Positions 19,938 to 28,793 of a stretch of DNA of 64,000 nucleotides are shown here, one piece after another. Where the stretch lies: assembly GCA_963703335.1 (NCBI GenBank), contig OY969812.1, positions 1,488,001 through 1,552,000 of the forward strand, in the 5' to 3' direction. How positions within the stretch are numbered: the stretch's first letter is position 1; each line of letters begins with the position of its first letter. Below the pieces are notes generated by a model. It was not told where the DNA came from, did no database searches, and saw only the letters and a program-made list of their open reading frames with translations. Source of the stretch: VRUE01 sp963703335 (lineage in GTDB: Bacteria > Actinomycetota > Thermoleophilia > Solirubrobacterales > 70-9). Both the position numbers and the translations under genes were made by a program.

Positions 19938-20467
19938 ATGCTCGCGGACCTCGACCTGCTGCTCACTGCGGTGTTCTGCACCGCCGACGATCTCCTGCCC
20001 GAAGGCAACAAGAACGCCCGGCGAAGCCTGACCGACGCGGAGGTCGCCACCCTCTGCGTCGCCCAGGCAGTGATGGGCATCTCCTCCGACCGCGAGTTCC
20101 TCGTCGCCGCCCGCCGGCGACTTGGAGGGTTGTTCCCGAAGCTGCCCCACCAGCCCGGCTTCCACAAGCGTCGGCGGCGGCTGACCGAGACGATCGAGTG
20201 GCTGATCGGCGTCTTCGCCGCCGAGTGCCCGGCTACGACGATTCCGTAGTGCTCTTGGACTCGACCCCGGTGGAGTGCGGGCGCTCGGTTGAGACGGTGC
20301 GGCGCTCGGAGCTCGCCGACGCCTGCGGCTATGGCTACTGGCGCTCACACTCGCGCTGGTTTTGGGGGATGCGCCTGCACCAAGCCCGAGACCTCGCTGC
20401 TCGACCCCCGACGAGCCCGCTCAGGCCCCCTTCCGCGCCGGTTAGAGCTCCGCGCATCCGACATTGA
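19938..20467 (+). pseudogene. IS982-like transposase remnant
   Basis: From ATG 19938 (ribosome site AAGGAGGG) the first frame encodes about 104 residues (LADLDLLLTAVF, RRSLTDAEVATLCVAQ) up to about 20238. The similarity then continues in another frame as VVLLDSTPVECGRS, SHSRWFWGMRLH. DSTPVECGRS carries the first DDE aspartate of the IS982 type. The rest of the catalytic core, including the later acidic residues, is missing, so the gene is inactive. The family call is by motif resemblance only. Confidence 0.7.
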
Positions 20468-20499
20468 CCCCCCTCTGGTGTGGTCAATGTCGGATGCGC
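20452..20499. repeat. Palindromic element, CMCCTCYRGTGT-loop family (family C), copy 1
   Basis: A perfect 18-bp stem, GCGCATCCGACATTGACC at 20452-20469 with its complement at 20482-20499, closes the 12-base loop CCCCTCTGGTGT. It lies inside the decayed insertion sequence where the transposase frame ends. A related element with a compensatory A-T/T-A change in the stem and loop CACCTCCAGTGT lies in rarA (34768-34813). Confidence 0.75.
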
Positions 20500-20597
20500 C
20501 GCACGCCGAAGCAGCGCCATTCCCGCCGGCTGAGGACGCGCGCCGCGCCGCGGCCGCCGTCCGCCAGAATTGCGGCCGGGGTCGTGGAATCAATCAT

Positions 20598-22457
20598 CTA
20601 GCGTGGATCGGCAAGCAGCAGCTCCACGTTGCGGTCGTCAGCCTGGCCTTCGCCTTGTGGTGCGCCGGACTGGAGGTCGTTGAAGCTCATGGTCCGTCCT
20701 GCGGAGGCGAGGTCGTTGAAGTCCATGCCGCTCGCAGCGGTGCCGGGGGCGGGTGCTTTCGACTGGCCGACGTGGTCGACGATCGTGCCGAAGATCGAGA
20801 GCGTGCCGTCGTGGTTGTCGAAGACCTCGAGCAGGCGGCCCTGCTGCGGCCAGTCGGCCTCGGCGGCGACGCGGATGCTCCAGAAGCCCGAGCCGCCGGG
20901 GGCGGAGAACGGGTTGACGATGTTGTCGTGCGAGTGGCCTGAGACCCAGGCGATCGCGTTGGGGAATTCGTGCAGGAGGCTGACCAGGTCGGCCTCGAGG
21001 TGGATCGGCTGCGAGCTGCGCGGGTCGAGGTCGCAGCCGGGGTTGACGTCATGCCCGTGCGCATCGTTGATCAGGCAGAACGGTGCCAGCTCGTCGGCCG
21101 CGTCAGCGGTGAGGCTCTCCGGCGCGTGGTGGCTGAAGAGGACGACCAGTTCGTCGGCGGCGGTCGCCGCTTCCAGCTGGCCCCGCAGCCATTTGAACTG
21201 GGGATCGTCGATGTTGCCGTCGGCGGTGAAGTGGCCGGTCGGAGTGACGATCGTGCCCGCCTCGGCGACGGTGTCGAGGGCGATGAAGCGCATCCCCGGG
21301 TCGGGGCTCCAGGAGTAGTAGCCGGCGGCGCCTTTCGAAGCCGACTCCTGCGCCGGGTCGATCAGGCCGAAGCCGTGGCCGTCGGCCTGGGAGCCGGCCT
21401 TGAAGACGTCCTTGTACTGCTTCTTGGAGACGAACTGGCGTTTCGGGTCGCCGGGGACGAGGACCAGGTTCTGGGGGTTCGTCAGCAGGGTCCCCAACAG
21501 GTTCGTCGGGTTGAGCAGCGAGGTGATCAGGGCCTGCGCGTTTTCGGGGTTGGGGACGGGGCCAATCGGCTTCAGGCAGCCGGTCGCGACCAGCTCGAAG
21601 GCAGCGTTGGCGGCGGCGTTGCCCTGCACCAGAGCGTCGTGGTTGCCGAAGGCAACGTAGGAGGGGACGTCCAGCCCTTCAGCCGTGAACGACTGCTGCG
21701 CCTTGTCCATCAGCCCCGGGTATTTGGGCCAAGCGGCATGCGGGCCCGCCGGGCTGTTGGGGTCGTAGAACTCCGGGAAGGTTCCCTCGAAGTAGTCGTT
21801 GTAGTCCTGAACGCCGGTGTAGCGGGCGGCCTCGGCGGCGCCGGGGACGAACAGGTTCGGGCAGAGCAGGTGCGAGTAGGTTTTCTTGTCGACACCGCTG
21901 TTGGGGTTGAGCGTGCCGCCCTCGAGCAGAGTCCGTACCCACTGCGTCTCGTTGAGCTGCTGGCTGTCGGCCGAGTCACCGGTATCGATCGTGAAGTCCA
22001 TCGCCCGGTGCGAGCCGCTGCCGTCGGCGACCGGGCTGGCCGCCGCGAACTGGTTGAACTGGCGGATCATCGCCTCGTCGATCTGCGGCTCGAGCGCCTC
22101 CCAGGGCCGCCAGGCGGCGCCGAAGGGGAGGTTGAGCGGGGTCGAGAGCGGGTCGATGACCTCCAACCGAGCGGGAGACTCCTCGTCTGCGAGTTGGAAG
22201 TCGGAGAGCTGGCCGAAGTAGGTGAGCGAGCTGCGGGCTGCGGCTCGACCGGCGTTCGCGGTCGCGAGTTCCTGGCGCACCGTGTACGGCTCGCCTTCGC
22301 CGAGTTGCAGGAAGCGGTAGGCACCTGGAGCAGCCGGGACGACCCGCTGTTCGAGGGTGCTCTGGCCTTCGGTATCGGACACCGCCGCGGTACCCGCGGC
22401 CGCAATCGTCAGTGACGCGGCAAGAACCGCCAGGGTGATTCCGGCTCCACGCTTCAT
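20598..22457 (-). CDS. Secreted calcineurin-like metallophosphoesterase, PPA1498 (TIGR03767) type
   Basis: A 619-residue exported protein. The signal peptide (ITLAVLAASLTIAAAGTAA) is followed by the metallophosphoesterase metal motifs YFGQLSDFQL, TIDTGDSADSQQ, FGNHDALVQGN, VLFSHHAPESL and WVSGHSHDN. The length and inserts match the actinobacterial PPA1498 group; the substrate is unknown. The stop codon is the last triplet of an insertion sequence's terminal repeat, so the original C-terminus has probably been replaced or shortened (it now ends LLLADPR). Confidence 0.85.
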   Translation of the reverse strand: MKRGAGITLAVLAASLTIAAAGTAAVSDTEGQSTLEQRVVPAAPGAYRFLQLGEGEPYTVRQELATANAGRAAARSSLTYFGQLSDFQLADEESPARLEVIDPLSTPLNLPFGAAWRPWEALEPQIDEAMIRQFNQFAAASPVADGSGSHRAMDFTIDTGDSADSQQLNETQWVRTLLEGGTLNPNSGVDKKTYSHLLCPNLFVPGAAEAARYTGVQDYNDYFEGTFPEFYDPNSPAGPHAAWPKYPGLMDKAQQSFTAEGLDVPSYVAFGNHDALVQGNAAANAAFELVATGCLKPIGPVPNPENAQALITSLLNPTNLLGTLLTNPQNLVLVPGDPKRQFVSKKQYKDVFKAGSQADGHGFGLIDPAQESASKGAAGYYSWSPDPGMRFIALDTVAEAGTIVTPTGHFTADGNIDDPQFKWLRGQLEAATAADELVVLFSHHAPESLTADAADELAPFCLINDAHGHDVNPGCDLDPRSSQPIHLEADLVSLLHEFPNAIAWVSGHSHDNIVNPFSAPGGSGFWSIRVAAEADWPQQGRLLEVFDNHDGTLSIFGTIVDHVGQSKAPAPGTAASGMDFNDLASAGRTMSFNDLQSGAPQGEGQADDRNVELLLADPR

Positions 22458-22529
22458 TCGTCTCTCCCCTTTTGCTCGCTCGATGGCCGAGGAAGAGACT
22501 ACCCAATTTTTACTACCTAACGCCTTGAA

Positions 22530-23957
22530 CTACTGGAGAGTGACGAAGCGCTCCTCGGTCAGCTCCTGAACGGCAAAGGCGGGGCCCTCGCGGGTGTTGC
22601 CGGAGTCCTTGACGCCGCCGTAGGGCATCTGATCGGCGCGGAAAGTCGGCACCTCGTTGATCAGGACGCCGCCGAACTCGAGCGCGTTGGCCGCGGCGAG
22701 GCCACGGCCGATGTCGCTGGTGAAGACGCCAGCCTGCAGGCCGAACTTGGAGTCATTGGCCGACTGGAGCGCCGCGTCGAAGTCGGCGAAGCGGTCGATC
22801 GTCGCCACTGGGCCGAAGATCTCCTCGCACCAGACCTTGGCGTCGCGGGGCGGTGAGCCGAGCAAGGTCGGTGCCAGACAGCGACCCTCGTCGACCAGCT
22901 CGCCGCCTGTGAGCAGCTCGGCACCGGCGGCGACCGCCTCGTCGATCCACTCCTTGACCCGGTCGCGGTCCCCCGCGGAGATCAGCGGACCGACGTCGGT
23001 CCCGGCGTCAAGCGGATCGCCAACCCGCAGCGCTTCGGTGTTCGCAACCAGGCGCGCGGTGAAATCGTCGGCGATCTCCTCGTGGACGAGGATGCGCTGG
23101 ATCGAGATGCAGCTCTGCCCGGCGTGCGAGAAGGCGTGCAGCTTCGCCTTGTCGGCGGCGGTCTCCCAATCGCCATCGGCGTTGACGATCAGCGGCGCGT
23201 TGGAGCCGAGCTCGAGGTTGACCTTCTTGTGAGGGACGCGGCTGCGGATACCCCAGCCGACCCCGGCCGAGCCGGTGAAGGTGAGGGCGCGGGTCAGCTC
23301 GTGCTCGACGATCGCGTTGCCGACCTCCGAGCCGGGGCCGGGTATGACGCTGAGCCAGCCCTCCGGCAGGCCTGCCTCGACCAGGATCTCGGCCAGCTTC
23401 AACGCCGATATCGGCGTCTGGCCGGCGGGCTTGAGGACGATCGCGTTGCCGGCGGCGATCGCCGGGCCGAGCTTGTGGGCGACGAGGTTGAGGGGAAAGT
23501 TGAAGGGGCTGATCGCGCCGACGACGCCATAGGGGACGCGCAGCATCACGCCGAGCTTGCCGGAGCCGGCGGGGGAAGCCTCCATCGGCACCGTGCCGCC
23601 GGTTAGCTTGCGGGCCTCGGTCGCCGAGAAGGTGAGCGTGTCGACGCAGCGTTCGGCCTCGACCGTCGCCGTCTTCAGCGGCTTGCCCGCCTCGGCAGCG
23701 ATCGTCAGGGCGAGGTCGTCGACCCGCTCGCGAACGAGGGCTGCGGCGCGATCGAGCAGGGCAGCGCGCTCGTGCTGGGGAAAGTCGGCGGTCTCGAACG
23801 CCTTCTGGGCAGCCTTCGCGGCACGGTCGACGAGCTCGGCATCGCCTTCGGCAACCCGGCCGATGACGGTCCCGTCATAGGGGCTGCGAACCTCGCCCCA
23901 CTCGCCGGTCTCTAGCCACTCCCCGGCGGCTAGGAGCTTGTGGTCGGCGGCTTGCAT
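22530..23957 (-). CDS. Aldehyde dehydrogenase (NAD(P)+)
   Basis: A 475-residue ALDH superfamily enzyme. The conserved asparagine is in SPFNFPLNLVAHKLGP, the general base glutamate in NLELGSNAPLIV, the catalytic cysteine in GQSCISIQRILV near residue 280, and EEIFGPVATI near the end. It oxidises an aldehyde to the acid; the sequence does not fix the substrate (glyceraldehyde-3-phosphate and lactaldehyde types share this pattern). It is divergent from the SpoIID-like gene, with 56 bases between. Confidence 0.9.
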   Translation of the reverse strand: MQAADHKLLAAGEWLETGEWGEVRSPYDGTVIGRVAEGDAELVDRAAKAAQKAFETADFPQHERAALLDRAAALVRERVDDLALTIAAEAGKPLKTATVEAERCVDTLTFSATEARKLTGGTVPMEASPAGSGKLGVMLRVPYGVVGAISPFNFPLNLVAHKLGPAIAAGNAIVLKPAGQTPISALKLAEILVEAGLPEGWLSVIPGPGSEVGNAIVEHELTRALTFTGSAGVGWGIRSRVPHKKVNLELGSNAPLIVNADGDWETAADKAKLHAFSHAGQSCISIQRILVHEEIADDFTARLVANTEALRVGDPLDAGTDVGPLISAGDRDRVKEWIDEAVAAGAELLTGGELVDEGRCLAPTLLGSPPRDAKVWCEEIFGPVATIDRFADFDAALQSANDSKFGLQAGVFTSDIGRGLAAANALEFGGVLINEVPTFRADQMPYGGVKDSGNTREGPAFAVQELTEERFVTLQ

Positions 23958-24013
23958 TCAGGTTCAGGGTAGAGCAGGCCGAGACTCATCCATCGCGAAC
24001 CTGTTGATCGAAC

Positions 24014-25117
24014 ATGCGGATTCGCCTCACAGCCCTGCTCCTCTTTTTCTGCCTCACGTCGAGCGCCAGCGCCAGCGTCAACTGGGTTGTCCGCGGCCAC
24101 GGCTTTGGCCACGGCGTCGGCGTCAGCCAGTACGGCGCCTACGGCTTCGCCCTGCACGGCAAGGGCTACCGCTTCATCCTCGCCCACTACTACCGGGGGA
24201 CGGCGATCGGGCAGGTCGAGGGGCTGCGAATCGTGCGTGTCCTGCTCGACATCTCGCCCGGCGACATCGGCTTCAGCGGCGCCACCAGCGCCTGCGGTGT
24301 GGCCCTCGACCCGGCGCGCGCATATGCGGCCCATCGCAACGGCTCCCGCGTCAAGCTGCGCAACTCCAGCGGCATGCCGCTGGCCGACTGCGGGCGAAAG
24401 CTGCGTGCGGCCGGCCGCGGCAAGGTCTCGATCGCCGGGCTCGGCACCTACCGCGGCGCGCTCGAGGTTGTCCCCACCGAAAGCGACGTCGGCTCGCTCA
24501 ACGCGATCAACGCGCTGGCGCTGGAGCAGTACGTGAAGGGAGTGATCGCCAACGAGTCGCCGCCCTCCTGGCCACAGGCGGAGCTGCGCACCCAGGCGGT
24601 GGAGTCGCGCTCCTTTGCGCTCACCGGCGACGTCGGCGGCAACGGCTTCGACCTCTACGCCGACACCCGCAGCCAGGTCTACGAGGGACTCTCCAGCGAG
24701 ACCGAGACGACCAACGCCGCCGCCGACGCAACCAAGGGGCAGGTCGTGACTTACGGCAACCAGATCGCCCAGACCTTCTTCTCCGCCTGCTCGGGCGGCT
24801 TCACCGAGAGCGTCCAGAACGTCTTCTTCGGTCCCGCGGTCCCCTACCTGACCGCCGTGCCGGACCCATACGACTACTACTGCCCGCTGCACGACTGGAC
24901 GCTGCGCTTCAGCGGCCCCGAGATCAGCGCCAAGCTCGGCAGCTACCTCGACGGTCGCCTCAAGAAGGTCGTCATCACCAAACGCGGCGTCTCCCCCCGG
25001 ATCGTCTCGGCAAAGCTCTTCGGCAGCGGCGGCGTCACCACCGTCAGCGGCGAACAGCTCCAGGTCGCGCTCGGCGGCTACAGCACCTGGATGAGCTTCC
25101 AGAGAGTGGTCGACTAA
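24014..25117 (+). CDS. SpoIID/LytB-domain secreted protein
   Basis: A 367-residue protein. A signal peptide (TALLLFFCLTSSASA) is followed by GHGFGHGVGVSQYGAYG, a motif typical of this family, and the SpoIID core ALEQYVKGVIANESPPSWP with QAVESRSFAL and the conserved FFSACSGGFTES. SpoIID proteins are lytic transglycosylases that cut peptidoglycan glycan strands; outside spore formers the domain is common in actinobacterial and cyanobacterial exoproteins. The glutamate in ANESPPSW is the expected catalytic residue. The order of the GHGFGHG segment before the SpoIID core is unlike B. subtilis SpoIID. Confidence 0.85.
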   Translation: MRIRLTALLLFFCLTSSASASVNWVVRGHGFGHGVGVSQYGAYGFALHGKGYRFILAHYYRGTAIGQVEGLRIVRVLLDISPGDIGFSGATSACGVALDPARAYAAHRNGSRVKLRNSSGMPLADCGRKLRAAGRGKVSIAGLGTYRGALEVVPTESDVGSLNAINALALEQYVKGVIANESPPSWPQAELRTQAVESRSFALTGDVGGNGFDLYADTRSQVYEGLSSETETTNAAADATKGQVVTYGNQIAQTFFSACSGGFTESVQNVFFGPAVPYLTAVPDPYDYYCPLHDWTLRFSGPEISAKLGSYLDGRLKKVVITKRGVSPRIVSAKLFGSGGVTTVSGEQLQVALGGYSTWMSFQRVVD

Positions 25118-25135
25118 AGAGGAACCGGCGACCGC

Positions 25136-25486
25136 TTAGAGCGGTGCGCCGTCAACGAAGGCAGTCGCTGCCTCTCGCACTTTGCCGAATTCGCCTCGGC
25201 CCAGAGCCTCCAGGGGCCGCTCGTAGTCCAGATAGCGATTCCGCGAGCGAAGCCACGACCCGATGGCCTCCTCGCGCATAGTCGCGGAGAGAATCTCGGC
25301 CACGGCTCGAAGGTCATCGAGTTGGCGCCGGTAGCGGGTCGGGGAGGAGCCGCCATTCCACCAGCGTCGAACCGTGCGCTGGTCGGCCCCGGTCGCAGTG
25401 GCGATCTCTTCAGCGCTCAGCGCCAGAAGCGCATGTGCCATCCGTGCGGCGTCAGCCGGATCATGCGCCTGCTCAATCTCTCTCAT
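25136..25486 (-). CDS. Xre/MbcA/ParS-type antitoxin with toxin-binding domain (DUF2384)
   Basis: A 116-residue protein. An N-terminal helix-turn-helix (LSAEEIATATGADQRTVRRW) is followed by the DUF2384/Xre-MbcA-ParS toxin-binding module GSWLRSRNRYLDYERPLEAL GRGEF. This family neutralises RES-domain toxins that degrade or phosphorolyse NAD+. The frame is open to 25609, but ATG 25486 is chosen because the extra part is AT-rich and not antitoxin-like. Its presumed partner is the divergent gene at 25551, unlike the usual antitoxin-toxin operon. Confidence 0.75.
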   Translation of the reverse strand: MREIEQAHDPADAARMAHALLALSAEEIATATGADQRTVRRWWNGGSSPTRYRRQLDDLRAVAEILSATMREEAIGSWLRSRNRYLDYERPLEALGRGEFGKVREAATAFVDGAPL

Positions 25487-25550
25487 GACGTGGGGGTTCA
25501 CACCGAACTTTCGCTGGAGGCCTGACCTCTTGTGACGAGGATGCAGCTTA

Positions 25551-26072
25551 CTGTATGTCAGTTTAAATGTCCACAGCAAATACGCTCTGGACGTCGGTCT
25601 AAACGCCATCTATTTTGCCAGGGATCAATTCGCAGCACCAAGTACTGGCCACGGAAAACCCCTCCCCCTCTACGCATCAAGTTCGGAGCTCGCCACGCTG
25701 CGCGAGTTGGAACTGCATGCCGCCTCTCCACTCGAGCCGTCCAGAGAGATCCTGCGTCGTGTCACCGCCATAGGTCTCGCCGCTGGATCGAGTCTTCTGG
25801 CCGCAGACCATCGCGACACCCTTGCCGCCACCGGGTTCAGTCTCGGCCAGATCTATGACGGATCAGACTATGAGGCCTGCCACGCCGTAGCGGAGTATGC
25901 GGCAAGCCTTCCCGGTGTCGTGGGGATCACCACCCAGTCCAATGGAGAGCGAGAGCAGAGGACGATAGCCATCCTTTCCTCGCAGGCCGACAAGGCCACC
26001 GCCATGGTCGACTATTGGGAGGGCTCGCTCAATCTGCTGAGACGGGCATTCGCCTATCCCACCGACATTTAG
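25551..26072 (+). CDS. RES-domain toxin-like protein
   Basis: An open frame of up to 173 residues. The RES pattern is visible in IYFARDQF, LPLYASSSELATLRELELHA (the YxAxxxxxAxxE block) and DYEACHAVAEYAASLPGVVG. RES toxins deplete NAD+. No ATG is present before the conserved part; candidate starts are CTG 25551 or TTG 25707, and an ATG at 25567 lies in a neighbouring frame that stops after 11 codons. The N-terminus may therefore be shifted or decayed. The gene is divergent from the Xre/MbcA-like antitoxin and its stop overlaps the convergent gene by 4 bases. Confidence 0.55.
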   Translation: MYVSLNVHSKYALDVGLNAIYFARDQFAAPSTGHGKPLPLYASSSELATLRELELHAASPLEPSREILRRVTAIGLAAGSSLLAADHRDTLAATGFSLGQIYDGSDYEACHAVAEYAASLPGVVGITTQSNGEREQRTIAILSSQADKATAMVDYWEGSLNLLRRAFAYPTDI

Positions 26073-27064
26073 CCGTCCGGGTAGGGCTGGATCGGGATGC
26101 CGTGGTCGGTCTCGCGCATGCCGAACTCATAGGCGGCGCCGCCGCTGAGGGTGAGCTGGCGGGGGGGCTCAGCGGGGCGTTCGACGGTCAGCTCGAGGTC
26201 GGAGACCGAGCAGTTGACGGTGTTGTGCTCGGGGCCCTTGGGGTCCGCATAGACCCAGCCGACGAAGTCCTTCTGGGGAGCAGAGACGCGGCCGTGGACG
26301 ACGATGTCCTTGCCGGGCAGGGTGAACTCGCAGGCGGTCGGCTGGGGCTCAATCGATGCGTTGCGGATCTGGCCGAAGCCGCCGAGCCGGTGCTGCTCGC
26401 CGTCGAGGACGAGCATCCCCGAGGGCAGCCAGGGGGTGGTCCACGGCCCGGCCTTGACCCGGGCGGCTCCGGCGTCGAAGTAGGTCCCGGAGTCGCCGGC
26501 GAAGCCGGTGCCCTCGAGCCAGACCCAACGCTCGGCGTGCTCTGTGCCCCAGTTGTGGCCGATCATGCCCGGCCAGCCGCTCAGCTCGATGCTCTCGCCA
26601 CCGACGACGAGGCGCCCGTTGAAGCTGGCGTTGGGAAAGGGGGCGACGAACTTCGTGCGCGGCAGCGGCGCCTCGTAGAGCCAATCGGCCGGCAGGTACT
26701 TGCAGGGCTCGGCATCGCCGGAGAAGGTGAGGTCCCAGCTGGCGCTCAGTGCCTCGGTCTCGATCGAGCCGCTCGCCCGGCCGGGACCGATTTCGGCTTT
26801 GTCGACCCTGATCCATAAGCCGACCGGCGCCGAGAGCTCGGCGGCGGGCACGGTCAGCTTCGTCGCCCGGGGACCTTCGGCGTCGCGGTCGAAGAGGACG
26901 AACCAGATTGAGGCGGTCGGCTCGGCCCCGGGCCGCTTGTGGACCGTGTGGCGGATCCAGACCCCCTGTCCGCCTCCGGGCCGGCAGGCCTTGATGTAGA
27001 AGCTCTCGTAGTGGCCGGCTTTCGTCGCCGCTTTCGGGAAGCGCGCCCCTTCGTCCATTCCCAA
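26069..27064 (-). CDS. Uncharacterised protein resembling lipocalin-like AttH/CrtC/tocopherol cyclase proteins
   Basis: A 331-residue, beta-rich protein without a signal peptide. It begins ARFPKAATKAGHYESFYIKA and contains GHNWGTEHAERWVWLEG, which is like the GHNWG..W.W segment seen in CrtC/AttH and tocopherol cyclase-like two-lipocalin proteins. The substrate is unknown; a lipid or steroid ligand would fit the fold. The family link rests on short motifs. ATG 27064 has a second ATG two codons later. Confidence 0.65.
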   Translation of the reverse strand: MGMDEGARFPKAATKAGHYESFYIKACRPGGGQGVWIRHTVHKRPGAEPTASIWFVLFDRDAEGPRATKLTVPAAELSAPVGLWIRVDKAEIGPGRASGSIETEALSASWDLTFSGDAEPCKYLPADWLYEAPLPRTKFVAPFPNASFNGRLVVGGESIELSGWPGMIGHNWGTEHAERWVWLEGTGFAGDSGTYFDAGAARVKAGPWTTPWLPSGMLVLDGEQHRLGGFGQIRNASIEPQPTACEFTLPGKDIVVHGRVSAPQKDFVGWVYADPKGPEHNTVNCSVSDLELTVERPAEPPRQLTLSGGAAYEFGMRETDHGIPIQPYPDG

Positions 27065-27092
27065 ACCCTAGAGCCCGCGAGCTGAGCGGGAG

Positions 27093-28166
27093 CTAAACCT
27101 TGATCGTGATCACGTCGCCGTCGCGGACGACGTAGTCGCGGCCCTCGATGCGGAGCAGCCCCTTGTCGCGGGCGGGAACGTAGCCGCCGCACTCGACTAG
27201 CTCCTGCCAGCCGATCGCTTCGGCCTTGATGAAGGCGTCCTGGATCTCGGTGTGGATCGTGCCGGCCGCCTCCCAGGCGGTCGAGCCACGGGCGATCGGG
27301 CGGGCGACCGCCTCCTTGCCCTCACCCGCGGTGAAGAAGGTGAGCAGGTCGAGCAGGTCGTAGGCGGCGCGGACCAACCGCGCTAGGCCCGAGCCCTCGA
27401 CCCCGTAGGACTCGCGCATCTCCTCCGCTTCGGCCGGATCGAGCTCGGCCAGCTCACCCTCGATCCGGGCGCTGACGGCGACGACGCCGGCGCCGACCGA
27501 CTCGGCGTGCGCGACTACGGCGGCGGGCGCCTCGGCGTCACCCTCGTCGACGTTGGCGACGTAGAGGATCGGCTTCGAGGTGAGCGCCTGCAGGTTGCGC
27601 GGGCCGTGCGCGGCGGCCTCGGGAACCGGCACGGAGCGAGCCGGCTTGCCCTCGGCCAGCGCGGCGACGACCTGCTCGAGCCAGTCGCGCTCGGCGATCG
27701 CCTCGGCGTCGCCCGCCTTGGCGCCCTTGCCAACCCGGTGCAGGCGACGCTCGGCCTGCTCGTAGTCGGAGAGGACCAGCTCGGTCTCGATCGTCTCGAT
27801 GTCGGCGAGCGGATCGACGCGGCCGTCGGGGTGCGGCACGCCGGAGTCGGCGTGGCAACGGACGACATGGCAGATCGCGTCGGTCTCACGGATCGAGGCG
27901 AGGAACTGGTTGCCGAGCCCCTCCCCCTCCGAGGCGCCCTTGACCAGGCCGGCGATGTCGTGGAAGGCGATCGTCGCCGGTTCCAGCTTGGAGCTGCGCA
28001 GGGTCTCAGCGACTCGCTCGAGTCGCTCGTCTGTCACCGGGGCGATCGCCACGTTTGGCTCGATCGTGGTGAACGGGTAGTCGCCGGTCTGCGCCCCGCC
28101 GCTGGTCAGCGCGTTGAAGAGGGTCGACTTGCCCGCGTTGGGCAGGCCCACGATTCCGACCTTCAC
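27093..28166 (-). CDS. ychF: Redox-regulated ATPase YchF
   Basis: A 357-residue Obg-family P-loop protein. GIVGLPNAGKSTLFNAL is the P-loop, DIAGLVKGASEGEGLGNQF the G3 region, and the C-terminal TGS domain ends GRDYVVRDGDVITIKV. YchF binds ATP rather than GTP and associates with ribosomes. I chose GTG 28166 (VKVGIVGL); the longer open frame upstream is antisense junk. The GTG overlaps the stop of the PAP2 gene (GTGA), so the two are translationally coupled. Confidence 0.94.
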   Translation of the reverse strand: MKVGIVGLPNAGKSTLFNALTSGGAQTGDYPFTTIEPNVAIAPVTDERLERVAETLRSSKLEPATIAFHDIAGLVKGASEGEGLGNQFLASIRETDAICHVVRCHADSGVPHPDGRVDPLADIETIETELVLSDYEQAERRLHRVGKGAKAGDAEAIAERDWLEQVVAALAEGKPARSVPVPEAAAHGPRNLQALTSKPILYVANVDEGDAEAPAAVVAHAESVGAGVVAVSARIEGELAELDPAEAEEMRESYGVEGSGLARLVRAAYDLLDLLTFFTAGEGKEAVARPIARGSTAWEAAGTIHTEIQDAFIKAEAIGWQELVECGGYVPARDKGLLRIEGRDYVVRDGDVITIKV

Positions 28167-28657
28167 AGCGAGAGCGGCACAATCAGGCCGAGAAGGACGC
28201 CGAGGACGGCGCCGGCGAGGACGTCGGATGGGTAGTGCATGCCAAGGTAGGGACGGCCGAGCGAGAGGGCGAGGGCGGCGACGAGTGCCCCGGCCGTCGC
28301 GGGATCGACCCGGAACATCGCCGTCGCCACCGCGAACGAGGAGAGGGCGTGAGCTGAGGGGAAGCTGAGCGAGCTGGGCGCGCCGCCAAGCGGTGGCAGC
28401 CCCTCGAGCACCGGACGCGGGCGCTTCACCAAGAGCTTGATCCCGTAATTGAGCCCAATCGCGATCGGCCCAAGCGCCGCGCAGATCAGCCAAGATTCCC
28501 GCCGCTCTGGGTCGAGGAGCGCCAGCGCCAGCCCGATCGCGACCCAGACGGTCGCATTGTTGCCGGCCTTGCCCAGCGCCTGTGCAGCTTTCTCCAAGCC
28601 GGGCGTGTGCCAGCGCGTCCGCATCGTGCGGAGAAGCTTGAGATCGATCTCGTGCAT
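28163..28657 (-). CDS. PAP2-family membrane phosphatase
   Basis: A 164-residue polytopic protein. The three phosphatase motifs are KLLVKRPRP, SFPSAHALSSF and SLGRPYLGMHYPSDV, set between hydrophobic helices, as in undecaprenyl-diphosphate or lipid phosphate phosphatases. ATG 28657 (MHEIDLKLL) is chosen; the longer frame upstream runs through a palindromic repeat. It is the first gene of a two-gene unit with ychF. Confidence 0.85.
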   Translation of the reverse strand: MHEIDLKLLRTMRTRWHTPGLEKAAQALGKAGNNATVWVAIGLALALLDPERRESWLICAALGPIAIGLNYGIKLLVKRPRPVLEGLPPLGGAPSSLSFPSAHALSSFAVATAMFRVDPATAGALVAALALSLGRPYLGMHYPSDVLAGAVLGVLLGLIVPLSL

Positions 28658-28680
28658 GGGCGGGAGCAGAATAGGTCCCT

Positions 28681-28765
28681 CGGGCGGGTGGCGTGGGTGA
28701 GGGGGGTCGAGGACAGCCCGTGGACTGCCCGCAGTGCCCCCCTCACCCACGACAGGACCCGCCCG
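28681..28765. repeat. Palindromic element with GGC/GACAGG internal loop (family B), copy 2
   Basis: Outer stem CGGGCGGGT (28681-28689) pairs with 28757-28765. The internal loop is GGC (28690-28692) opposite GACAGG (28751-28756), and a perfect 14-bp inner stem, GTGGGTGAGGGGGG, joins 28693-28706 to 28737-28750. The internal loop is identical to that of the copy at 913-1008 while the stems differ. It lies between divergent genes. Confidence 0.75.
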
Positions 28766-28793
28766 CCGGAACCTCTCCGTCAATATCCCGTCC

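Larger units (their letters stand above)
19823..20601. mobile_element. Decayed IS982-like insertion sequence with 25-bp terminal inverted repeats
   Basis: The ends match as inverted repeats at 24 of 25 positions: 19823-19847 begins CTAGATGATTGATTCCACG, and 20577-20601 is its complement. Inside is a frameshifted and internally deleted transposase. The element is about 779 bp, shorter than a full IS982-family member (about 1 kb). I see no direct repeat of flanking target bases. Its right end supplies the TAG stop (20598-20600) of the neighbouring metallophosphoesterase gene. Confidence 0.8.

Noticed and set aside
19814..20610. Target-site duplication around the IS982-like element
   Set aside because: The bases next to the two terminal repeats (GGTGCCCCC and CGTGGATCG) do not match, so no duplication could be claimed.
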